From Pseudomonadota bacterium (lineage in GTDB: Bacteria > Pseudomonadota > Gammaproteobacteria > Burkholderiales > Burkholderiaceae_D), in the NCBI GenBank assembly GCA_023409175.1, contig JAEYIG010000132.1, positions 1-27,361 of the forward strand: a stretch of 27,361 bases of DNA, written 5' to 3'. Below the pieces are notes generated by a model. That model saw only the letters and a program-made list of their open reading frames with translations, was not told where the DNA came from and made no database searches. The position numbers and the translations under genes were made by a program. Shown here in pieces: positions 17,213 through 23,328 of this stretch (the first letter of the stretch is position 1; each line of letters opens with the position of its first letter).

Positions 17213-18712
17213 TTATTGTAGCGAACTGTCATCCATTCCATCCTGAACCTGTTCGGCAGCCCGAATGACGGCTCTTGCCTTGTTTTCCGTTTCCTGCAGT
17301 TCCGATTCAGGAGAGGAGTCCGCTACGATCCCTGCACCGGCCCCAACATAGAGCATATCCTTGTAGATGACGCCAGTTCTGATCGCTATCGCCAGATCCA
17401 TTTCACCGCCGAAGGAAAGGTATCCACATGCGCCCCCGTAAATGCCCCGTTTGACGGGTTCCATTTCATCAATGATTTCCATCGCCCTGACTTTTGGAGC
17501 GCCAGACAGGGTACCCGCAGGGAAAGTCGCTTTCAGGACGTCGAGATTCGTCAGGCCCGGTTTCAACAGTCCTTCGACATTCGACACGATATGCTGGACA
17601 TGGGAATATTTCTCGATCGCCATTTTTTCAGTAACCTTGACGCTGCCAATGGTTGCGATACGCCCGATGTCGTTTCGGGCCAAATCGATCAGCATGACGT
17701 GTTCGGCGATCTCTTTCGTATCGGACAGCAATTCGGAAGCCAGCTGCGTGTCTTTTTCCGGTGTCGCCCCGCGAGGCCGGGTTCCGGCCAGCGGCCTGAC
17801 AATGACTTTCCTGCCTTCAGGGACATTTTCCTGCCTGACGAGAATTTCAGGGGACGAGCCGATAATGTACTGATCGTCGAAATGGTAATAATAAAGATAG
17901 GGCGAAGGATTCAGCGCTCTCAGAGAACGGTACAGGGAAAGAGGCGAATCGGTAAACGGTTTCTTCAGACGCTGGGCAAGCACAACCTGCATGCAGTCAC
18001 CATTGGCGATGTAATCCTTCGTTTTTTCGACGGCCGCCAGAAAATCCTCTTTTTTGAAGTCACGGATCACTTCAGTGCGTTCGCTTCCGTCCATGGCAGG
18101 GGCGATGGCCGGCTTGTCCAGCATGGCACGTAATTCACGCAGACGCTGTTTTGCCTGCGAAAAAGCTTCAGGCCGGGTAGGGTCGGCATAAACGATCAGA
18201 TAAAGCTTGCCGGAAAGATTGTCGATAACGGCCAGTTCTTCAGTCAACAATAACTGAATGTCCGGAAAGCCCAGATCGTCTTCAGGGGCGCTATCCTTAA
18301 GGCGCGGTTCAATGTAACGGATCGTGTCATATCCGAAATAACCGGCCAGACCGCCACAGAAACGGGGCAAACCGGGACGGATCGCCACCTTGAATCGGGA
18401 CTGGTATTCGGCAATGAAATCAAGCGGGTTGCCTTCGTTCACTTCAATGACCCTGTCGTTTTTGACGACTTCCGTTTTCATGCCCTGGGCGCGAAGTACC
18501 GTAGAGGCAGGAAGGCCTATGAATGAGTAGCGTCCGAAACGTTCTCCGCCAACGACAGATTCGAGCAGAAACGAGTTCTTGCCGCCATTGTTCTGCTGGG
18601 TCAGTTTCAGGTAAAGGGATAATGGGGTATCGAGGTCCGCAATGGCTTCGACAATCAAAGGAATACGGTTATAGCCCTGGTTGGCCAGCGCTTTGAATTC
18701 GAGTTCAGTCAT
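17213..18712 (-). CDS. trpE: Anthranilate synthase component I
   Basis: 499-aa chorismate-using enzyme that, with the TrpG glutaminase, makes anthranilate, the first step of tryptophan synthesis. The N-terminal domain carries LLES (49-52), the motif involved in tryptophan feedback inhibition, which favours TrpE over PabB. The catalytic domain shows [46 protein letters not shown] and [14 protein letters not shown] at 18712 with GGAG about seven bases upstream. A 177-bp leader with a Trp-codon-bearing ORF precedes it. trpG does not follow; the next gene is rsmB, so the partner subunit must be encoded elsewhere. Confidence 0.95.
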   Translation of the reverse strand: MTELEFKALANQGYNRIPLIVEAIADLDTPLSLYLKLTQQNNGGKNSFLLESVVGGERFGRYSFIGLPASTVLRAQGMKTEVVKNDRVIEVNEGNPLDFIAEYQSRFKVAIRPGLPRFCGGLAGYFGYDTIRYIEPRLKDSAPEDDLGFPDIQLLLTEELAVIDNLSGKLYLIVYADPTRPEAFSQAKQRLRELRAMLDKPAIAPAMDGSERTEVIRDFKKEDFLAAVEKTKDYIANGDCMQVVLAQRLKKPFTDSPLSLYRSLRALNPSPYLYYYHFDDQYIIGSSPEILVRQENVPEGRKVIVRPLAGTRPRGATPEKDTQLASELLSDTKEIAEHVMLIDLARNDIGRIATIGSVKVTEKMAIEKYSHVQHIVSNVEGLLKPGLTNLDVLKATFPAGTLSGAPKVRAMEIIDEMEPVKRGIYGGACGYLSFGGEMDLAIAIRTGVIYKDMLYVGAGAGIVADSSPESELQETENKARAVIRAAEQVQDGMDDSSLQ

Positions 18713-18747
18713 GATGTTCTCCGGTTCGCGAAAACGCGAAAGTGTTC

Positions 18748-18776
18748 AAAAAACAGGCCGATGGAAGTGAACGGCC
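18748..18776 (-). terminator. Candidate attenuator hairpin in the trpE leader
   Basis: On the minus strand GGCCG (18776-18772) pairs with CGGCC (18760-18756), followed by TG and six Ts (18753-18748). It sits between the leader ORF stop and trpE. Just upstream, GCAAACTT (18806-18799) pairs exactly with AAGTTTGC (18784-18777); an imperfect extension of that stem would take in GGCCG and compete with the terminator. The stem is only five G-C pairs, so strength is uncertain. Confidence 0.45.
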
Positions 18777-18787
18777 GCAAACTTGTT

Positions 18788-18874
18788 TTATATGGATAAA
18801 GTTTGCCAGCGTCGCCACAACCCTCCGGAGATCAGAGTGGCTTGTGAAAACACAGGTTTTTTGATGAGAAGCAT
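18788..18874 (-). CDS. Putative Trp-rich leader peptide (trpL-like)
   Basis: 28-codon ORF starting at ATG 18874, 15 bp after the gph stop, and ending TAA at 18790-18788, 75 bp before trpE. It encodes MLLIKKPVFS... and ends with GGLWRRWQTLSI. Two tryptophans out of 28 residues, separated by two arginines, near the end of a short ORF directly ahead of trpE, is the layout of classical trp leader peptides (E. coli TrpL contains Trp-Trp-Arg). No strong Shine-Dalgarno sequence is seen, which weakens the case. Expected role: ribosome stalling at the Trp codons when charged tRNA-Trp is scarce. Confidence 0.6.
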   Translation of the reverse strand: MLLIKKPVFSQATLISGGLWRRWQTLSI

Positions 18875-18889
18875 GATCAATAAAAACTT

Positions 18890-19582
18890 TCAGGAAATAA
18901 GGTTGGCTGCTTGCAGCAAACTGGATACCGTGGCATCCGGATTCATTTCACCCACAGGTTTTCCATAATTATAACCATATGGAACCATAAATAGCGAACA
19001 TCCTGCCGCCCTGGCTGCCTGTGCGTCGTTTACGGAGTCTCCTATTGCGACAGCCCGGGCCGTCGGAAAACCGAATTTTTTGCAGGCCATCTGCATTGGG
19101 AACGGATCGGGTTTCTTGACGAGGAATGTATCCGAGCAGTAAATCAGGTTGAAATAGGAGTAGAGCCCGTTTTTTGCCAGCAGTGGTTCGGTGAATATTG
19201 AAGGCTTGTTGGTCACACAGGCAATGTTGAGCCGTTTTTCTTTCATGGCCTCCAATCCTTCCCTGACTCCGGGAAACACCGTGCTGTGTTCGCCATTGAC
19301 GATCCGGTAATATTTGTAAAACAGCGTCATGGCGATATCCATCGTTTTTTCGACTTCATCGGATTCCAGATGAACCGACAGGGTGCTTCTGACGAGATTC
19401 TGTGTGCCGCGACCGACAAACATCCTGATGGATGCCACTTCGACTGGCGGTAACGTCAGTTCCTTAAGCATCCCGTTCAAGGCAACGTCCAGGTCGGGAA
19501 CCGAGTCGATCATCGTGCCGTCCAGATCGAGAATGACGACACGGATGTCTTTCAATGGATTTTTTTCTGATATGGCTGTCAT
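18890..19582 (-). CDS. gph: Phosphoglycolate phosphatase (HAD family)
   Basis: 230-aa haloacid-dehalogenase-type phosphatase expected to dephosphorylate 2-phosphoglycolate, a DNA-repair by-product. HAD motif I is DLDGT with D19 and D21; motif II is in CVTNKPS; motif III lysine is in LVKKPDP; motif IV is GDSVND. A helical cap of the Gph type spans about 30-95. Begins 4 bp after the rpe stop, the widespread rpe-gph pair, which supports the specific substrate over other HAD enzymes. Confidence 0.92.
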   Translation of the reverse strand: MTAISEKNPLKDIRVVILDLDGTMIDSVPDLDVALNGMLKELTLPPVEVASIRMFVGRGTQNLVRSTLSVHLESDEVEKTMDIAMTLFYKYYRIVNGEHSTVFPGVREGLEAMKEKRLNIACVTNKPSIFTEPLLAKNGLYSYFNLIYCSDTFLVKKPDPFPMQMACKKFGFPTARAVAIGDSVNDAQAARAAGCSLFMVPYGYNYGKPVGEMNPDATVSSLLQAANLIS

Positions 19583-19586
19583 GGTT

Positions 19587-20267
19587 TTAGCTCAAACGGG
19601 GAGTGACTGAGGCCAGCTGTTCTCTCATTTCCTTGATGACAAGCTCATAATCCGGCTTGTTGAAAATGGCGGAACCGGCAACGAATGTATCGGCACCTGC
19701 ACGTGCTATTTCAGCGATATTGTCCACTTTAACGCCGCCATCGACTTCCAGCATGATCTGGCGTCCGGAGTCGTCGATCATGGCCCGGACGGTTTCGATT
19801 TTTTTCAGAGCATGCGGGATGAACGACTGGCCTCCGAATCCGGGATTGACCGACATGATGAGGATCAGGTCGAGTTTGTCCATGACGTGAAGCAGATAAT
19901 CCAGTGGGGTCGCCGGGTTAAATACCAGCCCTGCCTTACAACCATTGTCGTGAATCAACTGCAAAGTGCGATCAATATGTTCTGATGCTTCTGGATGAAA
20001 CGAAATGATATTCGCCCCTGCCTTGGCAAAATCGGGAATGATCCGGTCGACAGGCTTGACCATCAGATGGACGTCGATCGGGACATCGACATGAGGGCGG
20101 ATTGCAGCGCAAACCATGGGGCCCATCGTCAGATTCGGAACGTAATGATTATCCATTACGTCAAAATGGATCATGTCGGCGCCGGCCTTGACGACGTTTC
20201 TGACTTCATTGCCCAATTGGGCAAAGTCGGCGGAAAGGATGCTGGGTGCAATGCGGTATTGTGTCAT
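19587..20267 (-). CDS. rpe: Ribulose-phosphate 3-epimerase
   Basis: 226-aa TIM-barrel enzyme interconverting ribulose-5-phosphate and xylulose-5-phosphate in the pentose phosphate pathway. Metal ligands H34, D36, H67 and D176 lie in HFDVMD, DVHLMV and EVDGGV; the phosphate-binding loop [10 protein letters not shown] is at 140-149 and S9 (PSILSAD) is conserved. The start at 20267 gives the family N-terminus and has no clear Shine-Dalgarno sequence. It is the first gene of the long minus-strand run. A TATAAA hexamer (minus strand, 20306-20301) is a possible -10 element but I see no convincing -35. Confidence 0.97.
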   Translation of the reverse strand: MTQYRIAPSILSADFAQLGNEVRNVVKAGADMIHFDVMDNHYVPNLTMGPMVCAAIRPHVDVPIDVHLMVKPVDRIIPDFAKAGANIISFHPEASEHIDRTLQLIHDNGCKAGLVFNPATPLDYLLHVMDKLDLILIMSVNPGFGGQSFIPHALKKIETVRAMIDDSGRQIMLEVDGGVKVDNIAEIARAGADTFVAGSAIFNKPDYELVIKEMREQLASVTPRLS

Positions 20268-20399
20268 GGAAATATAAAAATCAATTTCAGAAAGTTTTAT
20301 TTTATACCGGTTGATTCACAAAGAACTTTGGTTAGTCGCAAATTCAGGGTTTTTGTATCAATCAATAATAAACTTCATTTATCAAATAAGAGGGTTGGG

Positions 20400-20774
20400 A
20401 TGAGTTCTGATTTAATCGACGTCTCGGTGACGACAAGATATATAGACGATCAGTCCGCCCCTGATCGGGACAGTTACGTCTTTACCTATTCCGTAACCAT
20501 AAAAAATAAAGGGCAGGTCGGTGCACAACTGATCGCAAGACACTGGATCATAACGGATGCCAATAACCATATTGAGGAAATCCGTGGGCTTGGTGTCGTT
20601 GGCCGGCAACCTTTGCTCAAGCCCGGGGAAGAATTCGAATATACCAGTGGCACTTCACTGGCGACTCCGCAGGGGTCAATGCAGGGCGAGTTTCTTTGTG
20701 TGACGGAACAAGGCGAACAGTTCAATGTACAGGTGCCTGAGTTTTTGCTGTCATTGCCAAGGACGCTTCACTGA
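20400..20774 (+). CDS. apaG: ApaG (Co2+/Mg2+ efflux-associated) protein
   Basis: 124-aa single-domain immunoglobulin-like fold protein; E. coli ApaG is 125 aa. Family landmarks are YVFTYSVTIKN, LIARHWIITDANN, VRGLGVVG-like IRGLGVVGRQP, LKPGEEFEYTSG and MQGEF. Linked genetically to cobalt and magnesium efflux in enterics; the biochemical role is unclear. The ATG at 20400 has GAGGG six bases upstream. The same frame is open further upstream, to 19995, but that part is antisense to rpe and is not ApaG. Divergent from rpe. Confidence 0.95.
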   Translation: MSSDLIDVSVTTRYIDDQSAPDRDSYVFTYSVTIKNKGQVGAQLIARHWIITDANNHIEEIRGLGVVGRQPLLKPGEEFEYTSGTSLATPQGSMQGEFLCVTEQGEQFNVQVPEFLLSLPRTLH

Positions 20775-20809
20775 GAAGGATTTAGTTTGATGTTTTAGAG
20801 TGAAAAGAA

Positions 20810-20867
20810 TGTCTTGCCCGTTTTATTTACCTATAATGGAGTGCGTTACGATCTCCTGGAGAGATCG
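20810..20867 (+). promoter_or_regulatory. Candidate mltA promoter with 5'-UTR hairpin
   Basis: A perfect -10 hexamer TATAAT lies at 20832-20837 with a poor -35 (TGTCTT, 20810-20815, 16-bp spacer). Eleven bases after the -10, CGATCTC (20849-20855) and GAGATCG (20861-20867) form an exact 7-bp stem with a 5-nt loop, which would fall near the 5' end of the mltA transcript. Confidence 0.45.
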
Positions 20868-20902
20868 CTGTTCTGATTGAATAAGCAAAGCGGGTAACTA
20901 TC

Positions 20903-22075
20903 ATGTCTTTTAAACGTCTTTTTCCTTTTCTCATTCCGGGATGTCTTTCCCTTTTGCTCGCTTCCTGTACCACGACACCGCCAGCGACGCCGGAAACGCC
21001 CGAGACCGTATTGACGGAAGGGAGACATCAGGTGGCTTTTTCTGATCTTCCCGGGTGGAATGATGATGATGTCCGCCAGGTTTGGCCTGCTTTCATGAAT
21101 TCCTGCCGGGCTCTGGGCAAAAAGGAACAATGGCGCGACATCTGCCAGGATGCCCGTTCGATCGACCAGAACGATGGTCTTGCGGTCAGGCATTTTTTTG
21201 AATCGAACTTCATTCCCTATCAGGTTGTCGGTGAAAATGGTTCTGAAACCGGAATGGCTACCGGGTATTATGAACCCTTGTTAAAAGGCAACCGGACCCG
21301 AAAAGGAAATTATCAGACGGCACTCTATCGTGAACCGGCTGATCTTCTGACCATCGATCTCGCAAGTGCCTATCCTCAACTGAAAGGTCTCCGGCTCCGC
21401 GGAAAACTGGAAGGGAAAAGAGTCGTACCCTATGACGACCGGGCCGATCTGGAGAAATCGAACAAATTGGCGGGACAGGAAATCGTCTGGGTTGATGATG
21501 CGCTGGATGCCTTCTTCCTGGAAATACAGGGGTCAGGCCGTGTTTATCTGCCGGAATCGGGCGAAACCATTCGCGTCGCTTATGCGAACCAGAACGGTCG
21601 GCCTTATCGTTCCATCGGGCGTTATCTCATCGACAAGGGTGAACTGAAACCCGGTCAGGCATCTGCACAGCAGATCAAGAAATGGCTCAAGAACAATCCA
21701 GGACGTTTTCGTGAGGTACTCGATTCCAATCCGAGTGTCGTCTTTTTCCGGGAAGAAAAAATCAGTGATGCCAGCATAGGCCCTAACGGTGCGCAAGGCG
21801 TTCCCCTGACGCCGGAACGTTCCATCGCAGTGGATCCGCGTTTTGTCCCATTGGGTACGCCCGTCTTTATCGATACGACCCGGCCTTATAGTTCGACACC
21901 CCTTCAGAAACTGGTGATGGCGCAGGATACCGGCGGTGCGATCAGAGGGGCGGTACGCGCAGATTATTTCTGGGGATTCGGGAATGAAGCCGGTGAGCAG
22001 GCAGGCAAGATGAAACAGAAATTGAAAGTCTGGCTGCTGTTACCCAAACAGCCAGACGGAAAACCGGCGAACTAG
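20903..22075 (+). CDS. mltA: Membrane-bound lytic murein transglycosylase A
   Basis: 390-aa lipoprotein that cleaves peptidoglycan glycan strands with formation of 1,6-anhydro-muramic ends. A signal peptide ends in the lipobox LLASC, with C22 as the lipid-attachment residue; no Asp at +2, so outer-membrane sorting is expected. The MltA core contains GMATGYYEPLLKG and EIQGSGRVYLP. The C-terminal 3D domain carries D342 in AQDTGGAIRG and D354 in ADYFWG. A Pro/Thr-rich linker follows the lipid cysteine. Converges on the UspA-like gene with 11 bp between stops and no T-tract terminator; a stem-loop lies within its last 50 bases. Confidence 0.95.
   Translation: MSFKRLFPFLIPGCLSLLLASCTTTPPATPETPETVLTEGRHQVAFSDLPGWNDDDVRQVWPAFMNSCRALGKKEQWRDICQDARSIDQNDGLAVRHFFESNFIPYQVVGENGSETGMATGYYEPLLKGNRTRKGNYQTALYREPADLLTIDLASAYPQLKGLRLRGKLEGKRVVPYDDRADLEKSNKLAGQEIVWVDDALDAFFLEIQGSGRVYLPESGETIRVAYANQNGRPYRSIGRYLIDKGELKPGQASAQQIKKWLKNNPGRFREVLDSNPSVVFFREEKISDASIGPNGAQGVPLTPERSIAVDPRFVPLGTPVFIDTTRPYSSTPLQKLVMAQDTGGAIRGAVRADYFWGFGNEAGEQAGKMKQKLKVWLLLPKQPDGKPAN
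22028..22057. other. Perfect stem-loop inside the 3' end of mltA
   Basis: GTCTGGCTG (22028-22036) and CAGCCAGAC (22049-22057) are exact 9-bp inverted complements around a 12-nt loop. It ends 15 bases before the mltA stop codon, at the junction with the converging uspA-like gene. No T-run follows on either strand. Confidence 0.6.
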
Positions 22076-22086
22076 ACCGTAATGTC

Positions 22087-22524
22087 TTAGCGGTAAACCA
22101 GAACCGGTACGTGCGCGGTTGCGAGCACCTTCTGGGTTTCACTGCCGATGAAGAGTTTGTTCAGTCCCTTTCGGCCATGGGAAGCCATGAAAATGCAATC
22201 GCAATCGTGTTCATCGGCGATGCGGACAATCTCTTCATTCGGTTTTGTCGATTGGGCAACGACGGTTTCACAGGGGACGTTGGCTTCTTCAGCCATTTCC
22301 GCAATCCGTTTGACCCTGGACTGGGCAGACAGCTGTTCACGCAGCAGGTAATCGGATTCAGTGGATTTGGTCAACGCTTCGATCTGATTGAAAGAAAGGG
22401 GTTCCGCAACAGAAAGGCCGACAATTTTGCATCCCGGATGCTCCGAGGCAAACTGTATGGCTGCCAGGATGGCTTTTTCGGAAAGGACAGTACCGTCACT
22501 CGGTACCAGAATTTTTCTGTACAT
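22087..22524 (-). CDS. Universal stress protein (UspA family)
   Basis: 145-aa single-domain UspA protein: KILVPSDGT at the start, HVPVLVYR at the end. The ATP-binding pattern G-x2-G-x9-G-S appears as A114-x2-G117-x9-G127-S128, with alanine in place of the first glycine, so nucleotide binding is uncertain. The start at 22524 has GGAGGT five bases upstream; an upstream in-frame start at 22542 lacks this. Small cytoplasmic stress proteins of this kind usually act as dimers. Monocistronic, convergent with mltA and divergent from the DUF4404 gene. Confidence 0.9.
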   Translation of the reverse strand: MYRKILVPSDGTVLSEKAILAAIQFASEHPGCKIVGLSVAEPLSFNQIEALTKSTESDYLLREQLSAQSRVKRIAEMAEEANVPCETVVAQSTKPNEEIVRIADEHDCDCIFMASHGRKGLNKLFIGSETQKVLATAHVPVLVYR

Positions 22525-22677
22525 AGAAACCTCCATTGTCAATGATAAAAACAGGGTGCCATCATTAATGTTGAGAGTCCATGATGTGAGTCAAGATGTG
22601 CATCGGGACAACTTTTTGAAAACCGGCTGAGTCAATTAGAATAAAAGATGTGCTTAACAATGAAAGGAGATGTCGTT

Positions 22678-22944
22678 ATGCAAAAATTGAATGATACACT
22701 CGACCAGATCCAGCAACATATCTCTTCGACAGATGGGATGGATCCTGCCCTGAAACAGGAATACCGGGAGCTGAACGATAATATCCGGAAAATGATGGCT
22801 GTAAAGAATGAAAATGCTCAAAGCGATCTGGCGGCACTTGATCGCGATGCAAGACGAATCGCCGTCAAGTTTGAAGTGAAACATCCGCATGTCGGCGGCC
22901 TGGTCCGTCAGCTGGCCGATATTTTGCAAAGTATGGGGGTATGA
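22678..22944 (+). CDS. Small DUF4404-like protein
   Basis: 88-aa soluble, largely helical protein. The N-terminal part looks like a heptad-rich coiled coil (LNDTLDQIQQHI, then LKQEYRELNDNIRKMM). The C-terminal part, FEVKHPHVGGLVRQLADILQSMGV, matches the pattern I associate with DUF4404 proteins. Function unknown. Start at 22678 with AGGAG seven bases upstream; an earlier in-frame ATG at 22648 is less well placed. A strong intrinsic terminator follows, so it is probably a single-gene unit. Family call from memory of the signature; no search could be run. Confidence 0.65.
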   Translation: MQKLNDTLDQIQQHISSTDGMDPALKQEYRELNDNIRKMMAVKNENAQSDLAALDRDARRIAVKFEVKHPHVGGLVRQLADILQSMGV

Positions 22945-22954
22945 AGCAGAAAGG

Positions 22955-22977
22955 GAGTGCGAAAGCACTCTTTTTTT
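22955..22977 (+). terminator. Intrinsic terminator after the DUF4404 gene
   Basis: GAGTGC (22955-22960) pairs with GCACTC (22965-22970) around a GAAA tetraloop, followed by seven Ts (22971-22977). It begins 10 bp after the stop codon. Confidence 0.92.
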
Positions 22978-23328
22978 GTGGAGGCATGCTATAAAACCTT
23001 AATAAATAAGAAGTTGAACTGTGCTTTAAAGACGATGAGAAATGTCAATGTTTTTTTTGAGAAAAAGTCTAGTTATGCACAAAATTAAGAAATAAAGAAA
23101 AAGAATAATATTTTTTCATTATTTTTTATCAATTTTTAAGTTATTGATTTTGAAAGATATTTTTTTTGCGCTTAGGATGAGCAATCTATTGGAAGGCGCA
23201 TCAATACTAGGGTAATCAGGTGTCAATACCTCATTTTCCACAATGTTATCCACAGACTTTGTGGATAGGTGAAAAAGCTCTTACAAATTCAAAGCTTAGC
23301 TACACTCTGCAGGGTTTACATTAAGTTG
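22978..23328. other. AT-rich intergenic region with DnaA-box cluster (oriC-like)
   Basis: This 351-bp gap has no gene. It holds TTATGCACA (23073-23081), TTTTCCACA (23234-23242) and TTATCCACA (23246-23254), all exact matches to TTWTNCACA, plus CTATCCACA on the minus strand (23260-23268, one mismatch). ATCCACA (23248-23254) and TGTGGAT (23260-23266) form a perfect inverted repeat. Between the first box and the cluster, 23082-23168 is about 90 percent A+T, like a DNA unwinding element. TCAATAC occurs twice, 22 bp apart (23201-23207, 23223-23229). The layout is that of a replication origin or a DnaA-controlled promoter; position next to priA fits either. Confidence 0.6.

Noticed and set aside
18868..18900. 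Stand-alone promoter for trpE just after gph
   Set aside because: I could not find a -35/-10 pair with acceptable spacing there, so transcription from the rpe-gph side is the simpler reading.
19995..20399. Upstream extension of the apaG frame
   Set aside because: This part is antisense to rpe and the intergenic region; ApaG length and a good ribosome-binding site support the start at 20400.
23115..23140. IHF-like site in the AT-rich gap
   Set aside because: The best alignment to WATCAANNNNTTR has a mismatch, and such matches are common by chance in AT-rich DNA.
23269..23328. Earlier in-frame GTG start for priA
   Set aside because: The added 20 residues are not PriA-like and the codon overlaps the DnaA-box cluster.
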